Origin: Fomes fomentarius
Taxonomy: Eukaryota; Basidiomycota; Agaricomycetes; Polyporales; Polyporaceae
DNA: 64,000 bases
NCBI GenBank assembly: GCA_022606135.1
Contig: JABYQN010000005.1
Coordinates: 1,984,001 to 2,048,000 of the forward strand
Direction of reading: 5' to 3'
Made by a program: the position numbers and the translations under genes. Each line of letters starts with the position of its first letter. Position 1 is the first letter of the stretch. The notes beneath the pieces were generated by a model. That model had not been told where the DNA came from. It did no database searches and saw nothing but the letters and a program-made list of their open reading frames with translations. Shown here one piece after another: positions 48,958 to 60,242 of the stretch.

Positions 48958-50200
48958 ATGTCCTCGAGGGAAGTGGAGCACAAGGGCTATGCCCTCACCG
49001 GTGTGAACTCTCGTATTTCGTATTGTCATAACGTATCTAACTACGTCGCACAGATTCCTCCAAGTGGAACCAGCTGAAAGTCACGGAGTTCAAGCCAAAG
49101 ACCTTCCAGGACGAAGACGTCGAAATTGCTATCACTCACTGTGGGGTCTGCGGTTCGGACGTCCATACGCTCACACAGGGCTGGGGTGAGTCAAAGCTAC
49201 CCCTCGTCGCCGGCCACGAAATTTTGGGCAAAGTGACCCGTGTTGGAGACAAGGTCACTGAATTCAAGCCTGGTGACATCGCTGGAGTTGGCGCGCAAAG
49301 AGGTAGCTGCCTCTCTTGTCGTGCGTGCAAGGATGGGTACGAGAATTATTGCCCAAACTCCATTGAAACATATGTAAATATCATTTGCGTCGTCCGTGAT
49401 CTGTCAATAACTAACTATATGCGCATAGAATTCCGAGTATCCGGACGGTGTCGTCGCTCAGGGCGGCTACTCGACTGCCATCCGTGCTCATCAACGGTTC
49501 GTCTTCCCGATACCCAAGGAGATTGAGTCGCGCCACGCTGCCTCGATGATGTGTGCTGGTCTCACTGTGTACTCTCCGCTCAAGACCCACGGTTGCGGCC
49601 CTGGCAAGAAGGTCGGTATCATGGGCATCGGCGGTCTCGGTCACTACGCTATCCTCTGGGCGAAGGCTATGGGCGCGGAGGTCTACGCCTTCACGCACGA
49701 CGAGAGCAAGATGGATGACATCAAGCAGATGGGTGCCGACCACGTCGTGAACACCGAGAAAAAGGTGCGATAACAACTTGATGGAATTGGAATCGCTGAT
49801 AACGACGTTCGTACACTCACAGGAGTTCTGGAAGGATTACGCTCAGACGCTCGACATACTGCTGTCCACGCGCGATGTCTTCGGAGACAAGGTGCCTTTG
49901 GGCGACTTCCTGTCCATGCTCTACATCCATGGCCGCTTCGTCACTGTGGGCATGCCTGACATGGACGACCCTCTGCCCCCCATTCACCCATTCAACCTCG
50001 CGCCTAACGGATGCCTTATGGGCGGCAGCAAGATTGGAAGCAAGGAAGAAGCTCTCGGGATGCTCGAGCTCGCGCGGACGAAGGGTATTAAGCCATGGAT
50101 CGAAGAGATGCCGATGTGTGAAGTCGGAAAAGCGCTGCAGAACCTCAAGGACAATAAGGTTCGATACCGCTACGTTCTCAAGCAAGACATCAACACCTAG
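48958..50200 (+). CDS. Zinc-containing cinnamyl-type alcohol dehydrogenase (NADP-dependent)
   Basis: A medium-chain dehydrogenase of the Adh6/Adh7-CAD branch, reducing aromatic or aliphatic aldehydes. Exons: MSSREVEHKGYALTG; DSSKWNQLKVTEFKPKTFQD onward; two more. The catalytic zinc site is HCGVCGSDVHTLTQGWGESK plus GHE in VAGHEILGKV. The structural zinc cysteines are SCLSCRACKDGYENYC. The Rossmann loop is GIMGIGGLGHYAILWAKAMG. The substrate-proximal end is NLAPNGCLMGGSKIGSKEEA, and it finishes YRYVLKQDINT. Length (about 355 residues) is normal. Three introns. Such enzymes act on lignin-derived aldehydes in wood decayers; here that is inference from family and organism type. Confidence 0.93.
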
Positions 50201-50492
50201 GGTCGTCTGTTTCGGTCTCGGCATCGCGCCGCGAGGGAACCCTGTTAATATCAAGGCGTCTTCTGCGTCGTGGATATTTCCTTCCTGATAGCAATGTGGT
50301 TAGAATGTCATTTCCGTTCATGCTGGCTCTCAGGCCCGTTGCATCCATTTGCAGTGTCATAGAAGACAATGGAAGAGTGTCATAATGAATAGTCGACCGG
50401 CGGCCGCGGAGTCACACGTGAAGTCACACGCGAAGCCGCAAGAACGAGGCATGCTCCAGGAATTGTAAACTTATAGCACAGCTGTGGAATAT
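50201..50492. terminator. Convergent 3' region of the ADH and P450 genes
   Basis: About 290 bp between two convergent genes. No supported ORF. Confidence 0.3.
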
Positions 50493-52991
50493 TTACTGTT
50501 GAAGCAACGAAATGCGGAGGGGCATAGCGATACTATCCTCTTGTCCTACGATCATCGGAGACATGATGACGCCAGTTGGTGCCCGTTTGATAACGATTTG
50601 CTGCGCTGGGAGAGATATTCGGAAGTTGGCAACCAACTCTGAGATAATCGTCTGCATCTCGATGATGCTATATGCGGAGGCATTAAGTAAGTGTGATCTT
50701 CAATGGTCTGAATGGAGAAAGGCACTCACGAGAACCGCCATCCGATGCACCCTTGTGGGCCAGCAGCTAGAAGAAGGATACGTAATTCCCGGGATGAGTC
50801 TGATCAGAAGTGAAGGCGACTTACAAAATGTCATCCTGTAGAGACAGATGGTCATTCAGCAGTTGACAGCACGGTCGGATCTTGGAAGGCTTACAAGTTG
50901 GCGAAGACGCCGACATTCGTCTGCTTCCCCGTCTCGGGGCGTAACCACCGGTCTGGATTCCATTCATCCGCATCCTCTCCCCAGACGTCTTTCAGTCTAA
51001 GGGTCACGAGAGTCCGTCAGCTGTTGCGAGCAAGCTGCCAGATTTCGGAGAGCGCGACGTACCGGTGATAGGCAGCATACGAGGTGTGAATGACTTGTCC
51101 CGCCCGGATGGGGATCTCGCTGATCATTTCACCCGTTGTGGAGACGATGGGGTACATCAAGGGAAGGACGTCGTCTTTGCTTGCAACACGGGGCAGGCCT
51201 GGGACAATGTTGTGCATGCGGAGTGTCTCCTGTAGCGTTAGGGACTCTAGATGAGTACTGGGAGGATAGTACAGGATCGGTATACGTATACGTGATTGTT
51301 CGCATACCTTGATAGCATTCGTAGTGAGGAGAAGCTCGGAGTCCAGGTCCTCCATGGTAAGCTCGCTGTCCGCACGCGCCTCGACCTGTTGGCGAAGGGC
51401 CAAGACCTCCTCGCGCATGCGGTCCTGGTACTCAGGGTGCCGCGCAAGCTCGTACGTCAGCCACGTGAGCGTTGTTGCACTGGTCTCGTGCCCTGCCACC
51501 GTCAGGGTGTACATCTCGGCCATCAGCTCTGCATCAGACAGACGCGTGCTCGGGTCGCTGGAGCAGTTCGCCTTGACTGAACGGGTATATCGCAGGCCAT
51601 CAGCACTGGACCTGCGCGCGATTGTTGTGGAGAGAAGACGCGTACTGAGAAGGCTCATTATGTCTTTGCTATCGGTCGGCTTCCCGACGTCAAATTCCCG
51701 ACGTTGCTCATGTAATATCTGCATTCCATACTCAGAATAGAGGTTACGGAGATGGCGGATTCGGGTGAAAGGCTGGAATGGAAGGAAACGAATCGAGTCC
51801 AGCACGAAGCGAGGAAGGTAGTCCCAAGTAGCGCGGAAGAGGTCGAATATGAAAGGGGTCTTGTACCCGACGTCCTTGCTGTTAGGCCGCTTATCATTGT
51901 CCCACTCGTAGGCAATGTGAACATATGCATACGTACAAGATATTCTCATACTCCTCGCTTAGTGGGCTTGATTGGCCGCCTTCGTCGAGGGCGCCATAAT
52001 GGTAGTTGAATGCCGCTACCAGCGCAGAACACTCAGGAGATACATTCATGAGAGACGTCAGAGGATGACCAGCACACTGACCTTCGCCAATGATGTCTAG
52101 TGCGGCGCGAGATAGCCATACATTGACTTGAATCGTCGCTTCTCCGTCGTTGCTACTCGTCAGTTTACTCTTCCAGATATCGGACAACTACGCCAGGGAA
52201 GCGATGAGCTGGGATTATGCCGGGCGACTAACTGCACTCAACTCACTCTGCTGGAGTAGCGCTGTATAAGCGGTAGGAAGGATCGGAGTTGGGCCATGCC
52301 AAACGCGGGGTTCATGATCTTGCGGTGGCGTTGGTGGTCCGCCTCTGTCATTGGGTCATACTATGAATGCCGTGCGCGCCTGTTGAGGAAAGTACTAAGC
52401 ATACCCCTAGTGGTAGTTACGATACCCGGACCAGACATCAACTCTCCGACGTAATTTTGTGACATCCTTTTCTGATAGTCGTATCCTGACTTCTGGTAGA
52501 TGTGTTGCAGCGCCTACAGCGATACAAATGTGAGATCCAACACGAGCTGCCAGTGCTCCAGTAGCTATGGTGTACCTTTGGATCCGCCGTCATCAGTGCG
52601 TCGCACTGCAAAACTGGATAAGTGTGTATTGGAAATGTTCAAAGAATGTTCACGTACTCCAAAGGAACTAGCGATCCTCCAAGTAGGTCCGTATTTGCGG
52701 AGATAATCGAATTCGAGGTCGCCTACTTCGTTTTGAAGGATAAATGCGCGTTCATGCCCTGCCCCTTGCCAATCAGAGTCGTGGCATCATGCTGCTACGA
52801 GATGAGTACTCACCAACCAGGAACGATGGTGAAGGAGGACCCCGAATATGGCGGATCAGGCTACGTGTACGGCGGAGGGCATGATAGAGCCAGACAAGAA
52901 GAATGATTCCGGCAAGCCCAGCAACAGGGGTAAGCATGATGAGATCTAACGTATGCGAGGAAGTGGACATTGAGGAATCGCACCCTGACAT
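50493..52991 (-). CDS. Cytochrome P450 with Gln replacing the heme-loop Arg
   Basis: Same overall design as the P450 at 25749-28166. The N-terminal anchor is VAGLAGIILLVWLYHALRR with hinge IRGPPSPSFLVG, followed by GDLEFDYLRKYGPTWRI. The I-helix reads AGHETSATTLTW, the K-helix ETLRMH and the C-terminus EMQTIISELVANFRISLP, ending MPLRISLLQQ at TAA 50495-50493. The heme loop reads FSAGPQGCIGWRF, so the conserved Arg of FxxGxRxCxG is Gln (codon CAA at 50755-50753) while the Cys ligand is kept. The splice pattern around the loop matches the other gene exactly. Either an unusual but functional variant or an early inactivation. Two start codons are possible (52991 or 52971). Confidence 0.88.
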
Positions 52992-54871
52992 TCACGTTAC
53001 AGGCACCTTTATAGGCATCTGAATTAGCTACTGTTGACGACCGGCTATGCATCAGTTCTTGCAGCACGGGATAGAAGGTCACTCCTTGTAGTAAATGAGA
53101 AGCCATGTCGATGAGTGCTCGCGGGTACAAGAGTGTGGTAAAGATTTACGGGCGCTCACAGTGACACGAGCGGGGAAATTTTTCTCGCTCGGTGGTAAAT
53201 GTGACTTCGCGCGGTCTGGCCGTGAGCCTTCTCGGCAGTTATACGTGCCCCAGTGAATTTAGCTACTCATTCGTGCTTGCACTCCGGAAGGACGATCTAT
53301 CTCCCGAAGGCCGAACTAAAGAACGCACCTGTAGATACGTGGAACCACATCGACAGACTTGGAATGTGGTCCCCACAATTTCTCCAGTCATTGGTACTCT
53401 GATTCTCTCAGCGCTGAAGAACTGTCTCGGGATCGGGCGGGATGTGGTACCTCCGACGCATGGCTTGAGAGAAATAGTTGCATTTACAAAATTGTCGACA
53501 GGGTCTGATCGCGGCGAAAGCGGGTTCAGAAGGTCGTGAGATCTGGATTTCGGTAGGCCAGACTACAAAGTTGACGTGGAGTGGCGTGGCCAAGACCCGA
53601 TATCTTGCATACGCGCCCTTGAATCGATGTTCCGACGTTCGTTTCTCTGCCAGTGTGTGCGTCCGCCTTGACCTCGTTTGTATCTGAATGCATGACAGTG
53701 AACCACGGAAACTATACTCGTCATACCTGCGCAGAATGTTGATGTCAGACAAAGGTGATTAGCGACTTGAGCAACCTAGCAACTCATCGTATAGTGCTTA
53801 CTAAAATCCACCGCGCCTTCGACATCCGAGGTCCGTCGGACCAAGTCTCGATGTCCGACTCAGCGTTGAAGGTTACGGAAGTTCCGGATATTAACCGGTC
53901 ACCTGTAACTGTCGCAGGCTTCACATGGTGGTTTGCCTGCTATTATTCGGGATTCTAGTGCTTCAGAGTGTCGTAATCTCAGATAGTGACCCACATATAT
54001 GGGCATGATCAATCTTGATAGGACATCGCCAAGCCTGCTGTTGGACTGGTGTGTTAAATATCACCTAATATTAATGACGAATTACGGACGTACCTTGCGT
54101 TAACCGATTCTTGTCGAAGAATTAGCTACGACCTTCGATGGGCTCGATGCAAATTTCATAAGCACCAAGAGTTCCCTGACGCGGTGAGGAGTCGCTCAAA
54201 AGCATAGCTAGAGCAATTGATAAGTCCATCACTTGCTTGTAGTCGCGCGGAAGACGTGATGGTGTAGTTGTTGCGCAAGTTTGAAACTGGCAAGAGGACG
54301 GATGAGATGTGTCGGCGCTCAATCAACTCCACAGAGCCGGCCCGGCAGTACTAGTGACGTCAAAGGTAGGGCGCCCTTCTGGCACGAAGAAAGGGTCGCA
54401 ATTAGTCTAAGTAAGTAGTGACATATGCCGCGAGTAGTGATTGGACTCGAATTAATGAATCAGGCTCAAGAAAGCCACAAAACGCCCATCAATGATATCA
54501 GGATGAAACAGAGCGCACCGAGCGTTGCTTATGTAGTAACCGTTACTACGGACCGCCCGCGGTAGCATGAGGCTCCCTCCACATGTGGTGAGTCTGGCCA
54601 CATCGGAGCGCAGTAACTCCGTTTTTATGCTTTGGAATCTGGAACGCCCGTTATGCGTATTGTGGCTCGTAGATTCCTGTGCAAGGCTCTCCAATTACTC
54701 GAGTTCAAACTCTTTCCGGGCAGTGCTTTAAGCAGCCCGAGGTGAGCACGAGGCGTGTCTTGGTCATAGGCTTCATCGTCGCCCCAACACTGCAAGGGAT
54801 CGGACGTCCTTTACATAGAGTCACGGTCACAGACTCCCAGCAAGTATACAACTAACCCGCAGTCAACAGTC
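52992..54871. other. Gene-poor region upstream of P450 and pseudogenes
   Basis: No protein-like ORF that splices sensibly. I see nothing identifiable in about 1.9 kb, including no repeats longer than a dozen bases. Confidence 0.45.
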
Positions 54872-54886
54872 GTGGCATTCATAGCC

Positions 54887-55930
54887 ATGCCGTCAAAGAT
54901 CATCCTTGTGATTGGGCGAACTAGTGCAGCACACTGGGGAGGAGCGGTGGTCGACGCCTTGCTAAAGCCTGCCGCGGATGGATGCCCGTCTCACTATGTT
55001 GTCCGCGTCTTAATCCGCGACACAAACAGCCCCCGTGCCCATGTAGAAGGGAGTTGAGGTGGTCCAAGGTATGCATGCTCATAACCCTTGCGTTCCCAAC
55101 CACTCATGAGCCTCTCCAGGAAGTGTGGACGACTTCACGAGCGTAATGGCTGTCTTGGTATGGCGTGTAAGTGAACACAGACAACGTTACGCTCGGAGAA
55201 GCAAAGGAGATCTTTGTCAAAATGCGTATCTTGGAACTAGCGTAGCAGGTCGGGACCCGGTGAACCAAGTTGAAGCACTATGTGTGGAGCGGCGGCCTTG
55301 ACTACACATACAAGGTATGTTGGTGTCTTATAGATCGAATCGAATGAGTGTCTCATGTTTATCTTTTTGTCGTAGAAAGGAGGATACAATCCATTTTACC
55401 TCTCACCGTGATGGCAAGGGCCGCGTGAGTGACTGGATGCGGTCCCAGCGGTCCATGGTCATCGACATTGACATGTCCTGGGCCGTCCTCCTGTCCGACA
55501 TCGGCTTCTTCGCACGCTACATTTTTGACCACCGGGAGGCGACCTCGGGACAACAGCTCCAGGATTGCTGGCGACCTGGCCATCGTCTCGAAGTAGGATA
55601 CCTCCTCGACCAAGCCCTGCAGACGCGGCACGTACGTCTCCTTCATTCCAGCATAGTCTCGATGATCAAAATGCTATAACATCATGAAGAACCCCCTCAA
55701 CCGAGTGCTACGATCCGCCCGAACGCGCATACATTCACAATCCCGTCTAACAACTGCTCGTTCACACACAAGCCTTGAAGGAAGTCGACTAGTGTGGAGT
55801 GCAGGTCAGACGATAGACCTAGGGCCAACGAAGTCAGGGACGTCAGGATTGACCTCAGGAGCGCGAGAAGCAATCCAGTCCTTGCCAGAGTCCCGTGGTC
55901 TAACCCCACCCGTCATCTTCGAGCGTTTTA
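54887..55930 (+). pseudogene. NmrA-like (NAD(P)-binding) family pseudogene
   Basis: The start MPSKIILVIGRTSAAHWGGA has the NmrA-type Rossmann beginning, although the Gly-rich loop is altered. VVDALLKPAADGCPSHYVVR and LIRDTNSPRAHVEG continue it, then the frame breaks at about 55045 and stops (TGA 55055-55057). Recognisable downstream pieces in other frames are GSVDDFTSVMAVL, NVTLGEAKEIFVKMRILELA (followed by TAG), HYVWSGGLDYTYK, DGKGRVSDWMRSQRSMVID and FFARYIFDHREATSGQ. At least four frame changes and several stops interrupt it. It is a decayed relative of fungal NmrA redox-sensor proteins. Confidence 0.75.
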
Positions 55931-57044
55931 AGCGTCAGAAATGGACGAAACAAGGTGGCCCGGGGATAGAATTCAATGGGAAAGGACTCTCGCCAAGTCA
56001 CGATCGAGTCTGAGGCTATGCCGTCGTCGAGGAACCCAGTCATTTTGTAGTTGTACTGGTATACCCGCAATGTCACACTCGTCATCTTGCCCAAAAGATG
56101 GATGCACGCTCCCGGGTCTGTCGGCAGGAGCTCTGGGAGTGTCTCCGTGAGCTCGTGCTCCTCGATGTCATCGAAGTAACCGTGCACTTTGAGATGTGTG
56201 AGAGAGGGGAGAACAAGGTCTTAGGTGGCCATTGAACATATTTGATTCGATTGGAAAGTGGTTACCGAGCGTCAGATGGGAGACACGTGGAAAGGTATAG
56301 GCAGAGGGCTCAGTATTGGAGGCAAGCTGACCGAGGAAATAGCTCCTCCGTGTTCGTTCCCTGACAGGGCATCAGATCGTAGGTCACGTCGCATGCGCAG
56401 TTTTGAAGGCGCAGGGAACTGATCAAGCTTCCGATATGTCTACGATCGTCCATAAGTTCCGAGGATTGCTTGCACATTCCGGGGATAGCGGAGTTCTTCT
56501 AAGGCAGGCATGGGTTCGCGGAGCAATCTGCAAACGACCGCCCGCCATTCTTCCTTCATGATATCGAACCGGAGGGTCCTGATACGACGAGCATGAGGGA
56601 GCAAGATCCCGGCTTTGGGGACGGGAACTTTCCGCGAGTGAACATGATGTCGAGGGCTGTCGAGGCTGAGCGGGTAAGGCAGAGCTGCAACCATTCCGCA
56701 TTCCGTCCGACGTTGATATTAGACCAGAGGGTCGGCGTGGCGTGTGCGACATCACGCCAATAGCTACAAACTAGAGTGAGGTGTATCCATCCGCGATCGG
56801 AGACACCGCAACGTAACTTGCCGACAGTGCAAAGCGCGAAGATGTAGTAGGCCAACATCTCATTGGGTAATCTGTTTATCGACGCCGTAATGTGTGTGAT
56901 GGGCCTCGTCTTCTTGGTGTGCACCCGTCCGAGAATTAAGACAGTTAGAGATGGATTCCCTAGCTGAAGTATTCGGCGATTCGTGTCAACCGGGGTAATC
57001 CTACTACGCCTCAGGCGGATCACGACCAACCTAAAACTGCACAC
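55900..57044 (-). pseudogene. F-box/LRR-type protein pseudogene
   Basis: On the minus strand the F-box start is clear (INRLPNEMLAYYIFALCTVG), followed by IHLTLVCSYWRDVAHATPTL and WSNINVGRNAEWLQLCL. After SASTALDIMF the frame breaks: the next block (SRKVPVPKAGILLPHARRIR, TLRFDIMKEEWRAVVCRLLR) lies in another frame and ends at a stop. Later leucine-rich pieces (SHLTLGNHFPIESN, LPSLTHLKVHGYFDDIEEHE) appear in further frames. At least three frame breaks. Family: SCF substrate receptors, greatly expanded in Agaricomycetes. The terminal 30 bp overlap the NmrA remnant on the other strand. Confidence 0.7.
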
Positions 57045-57636
57045 AAGTGCGTAGAACTACCCTGTATAGTATCATTTCGAGCTACAGAATAGAGACCTGA
57101 AGTAGAGAAGAGACATACAGTGGGGCTTGACCCGTAGATATGACAACTGTTGTGGAACAAGTTGAAGGCTCTCAAATTCAAGTTCGTGATGTTGCTTTGT
57201 TACGATCACTCTGCAAAATGTTTGCTGAAGTTCCCTGCAAGAACATCGAGAGACCTGCTGCTGCTGTCAGGGGTACTGTATGAGAGACTTACGGTGTAGT
57301 TCTAGTCGAATATGTCCGACTGGAGCTAGTTCAAAGTCGCGCGGGCACTCGATGTGTATTGGCACCGTGACCATGACCCTTCCCGGTACGGATTCGTCTA
57401 GTTATGCGTCCACCGAAGACAATAGGCCAAGGCCAAGACGTTCGACGGCGATTTGAACTTTACTGTATGATAAAATATGATACATGGAGCATAGTAGATA
57501 GATGTGCAGAACAAGAACTGTAAAAGTAAATATCGAGGCAGATCAGCCATGACCCCAAATCCCAAGTTCGAACAAGATTGCAAGAGAGAACGTAGATGAC
57601 CTAAATGAGCCACACACATACTCTATAGCCCCGAGC
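57045..57636. other. Intergenic region
   Basis: No supported ORF; AT-rich around 57460-57540, the likely 3' flank of the next minus-strand gene. Confidence 0.4.
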
Positions 57637-58942
57637 TCAGAAGTAGAGGCCCGCCCAGCCTTGCGTCCGGACGGACATCTTATCACCGCCCTCCCGGCTG
57701 CCGACATAGGGCAGGTCGCCATCGCGCCCGAACGCGTTCTCGAGGCCCGATGCCGAGAACGACTTCGCCGACAGATCCACCGTGCCGTTGAACGACGCGC
57801 TCGTGTACGTCAGATACAGTTCGCCCCTCATCGACACATGGTGCGTGACGTCGATGGGCCGGTGTGGGGAGCCGGGGTGGTTCACGAAGAAGACGTCCGT
57901 GCGTCCAGCGCCCGAAGATGTGAGGAGCTTGGCGGCAGCTGGAGGCTCCGCGCTCGAAGGCGCAGGGTGGACGTGCACGTTCATCTTGCCGTCGCCGCGC
58001 TGCGTGATGAGTTCCATCTCGTCCACGAGCGTCACGTCGCCGACGAGCCAACCACGGATGAGCTGCAGCTTCGAGTGTTTAGCATGAACGCCCTCATTCA
58101 TGAGAAGCAAGTTCTTCTCGTCCAAGCTGTACTCCGTCACGGTGAGCGAGTCAAAGTTGAAATTCGAGTCGGGGTCGAACTTGATTTGTGTCTCGACATG
58201 GGATTGGACGTGAAGGGTGCGGACAGTGGGTGGAAGATAGATTGTTACGTCAAAGCGCATGCACGAATCACCCGCCTCGACCTTGCTCGGGGTGGCAAGC
58301 TGGAAACGGCTGCTCTTCATGCCATCTTCAATCTCTTCTTTCGTGGGATAGTCAAGGATGGCCTTCCCGAGGAGCGCCTCGGAGTCCGAGCGAAGGATGA
58401 GCTCGTACTTAATGTCCTTGAGGTCGGCCTCGCCCTGTACCAGTACAACCGTTCCGACCGCACTTCCACGGAAGTCAAGCGAGTGATCGCCCCGCCCTTG
58501 GTTCTGCCCGACAGGGATGAAGATGTCCTGTTTACCACCCTGGTATACATGCGCGGCCTTGGCGCAACCAAGGGAAGTGCTGAATTCAGGCATGCCTTCA
58601 AGGCCAGTTGGCTTGGGCTATGTATGCGTATGTATGATGACGTTAGAAACATTGGTACGTCTGCTATGAGAGACAAACGTACCTTAGCCGCCCATACAGC
58701 CAACTTCACCGCCTGCCATACAACGACTATCAAGCATACGATTCCAAACGCCTTCCAGAAGAGCCCGCAGCTGGGTTGCGACGACGACGATGAGATTGAC
58801 GCAGAAAGGAATGATAGATGTTACAATGGCCGACATACCGTAGTCCGCAGCAGACGCAGCAGTCCGCCCTCCGCTGGCGCTTGGGACGGGTAGGGAGCTG
58901 GGTGTCCAGAAGCGACGCCCCGTCGAGCGCGTCCTCATCCAT
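57637..58942 (-). CDS. Single-pass membrane protein, uncharacterised
   Basis: Three exons. Exon 1 from ATG 58942 gives an acidic start and a basic Cys-rich stretch (PKRQRRADCCVCCGL). Exon 2 codes one transmembrane helix (AFGIVCLIVVVWQAVKLAVW). The long last exon codes a beta-rich extramembrane domain: GKQDIFIPVGQNQGRGDHSL, AVGTVVLVQGEADLKDIKYE, FDVTIYLPPTVRTLHVQSHV, NVHVHPAPSS, YLTYTSASFNGTVDLSAKSF, ending MSVRTQGWAGLYF. The repeated short strands suggest an adhesin-like or DUF4097-type beta-helix; I would not go further. Short cytosolic N-terminus and large extracellular or luminal C-terminus are inferred from the positive-inside rule. Confidence 0.75.
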
Positions 58943-60242
58943 GTTTGCGGTGCGCAACGCGACGGGTCCATGGCTAAGGCCCTCCTCATCTCCCGGGAGA
59001 GTGTTGTCTGCGCACGAGACCCGATACCAGTCAACCCACCGCGACGGAAAGACGACAACATAGACTTACAATCATCGTAGCGATCCTTCAGCTTCAGCGC
59101 GATCATGACCGCTCCTACCATCCCCCAAAACGACACACCGCGCGAGAGCCCATCTCCAGCCATTTCCACTCAGTGGGTAGTTCCGAGTCTTGAAGGAATG
59201 TGGGTGAAGAGAGGGTGCAACAGGGAAAGACGATACTTGGACGGGCCGTGGGTGTCGTTTTGTAAGTATCGGCGATGGCTGAGAGTGCTGAGAGAGCGGT
59301 CGGCGATGTACGGGTTAGAACAGAACTCGGACTATACAGTCTTAATAGTCTGGTCGGAGACATGTGGGTGTTGTACATATGCCTATGATCGGACCCGCGA
59401 CCGGCGGGGAAGTACTGCGCGTTCCTTTTCAGGGCTGTTTAGACTTCTGGTCAGGTACGCCCGTGTCGACTTGCCACGGTCACCGTGCGACCGTTGACCA
59501 TGATAAGATCTTGGCGTGCACGTCTACACGACGAGAAAAGGCGGTTTTGTTGAGATATATGTGTTGTTGGGAGACTACAAGAGTCTGCAGCTGTATGCAG
59601 CGTCGGTCTCGATGGGCGTTGAAAGAGACAAGTTGACTGGATGGTCATGCATTGAACATTCATGGCTCATCTGGACTGGACGTTGTGGGAGATTGATGCG
59701 GTTGGCTGAGAGAGTCGGCACCGGGCGCTCAGCGCTCAATGACACCGAGCAATATTGCCGTCATCGTCATTACGTACTCAGCGCGAGGTCCCAACTCCGC
59801 ACTAGCTTGTTACAGGTGTCATCATGTCATGAAGTGTAATCCATACTATCTAATTGAGCAGCTGAGAGACGTGTACAGGTAGGTAACAGCGTAATATGTT
59901 TGTAACGAGTGTATTAGCGATAATAAAAACAGTGATAGGCGGACCTGAGATAGAGCGATGCAGACATAACATTAGGGAGAGATTAAGTGAGGGAGTGGGG
60001 CGGGGCGGTGAAGTCGACGATGCAGAGGATGGAATGATAGTGAGGGTCCTTACTAACAGTTGGTATTGATGACGTTGATGAACAGAGTCGGTTGACCACG
60101 ATAGTACACAAAGCAAAACATGCATCCACAGCAAATTTCAGAGTCTATACGGATAAATTCACGATCATCAGTACGACTGTTTCCGACGCATCAAAACAAG
60201 CAGGAGAACTCACGAGACCGATAACCAGATGTGACCACCGCA
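58943..60242. other. Intergenic region of about 1.3 kb
   Basis: Both flanking genes are on the minus strand, so this holds one promoter and one 3' end. A short ORF around 59105-59497 has no protein-like character. Nothing else is identifiable. Confidence 0.4.

Noticed and set aside
58684..59169. 161-codon minus-strand ORF upstream of the membrane protein
   Set aside because: It is mostly an out-of-frame reading of the spliced exons starting at 58942 and their intron.
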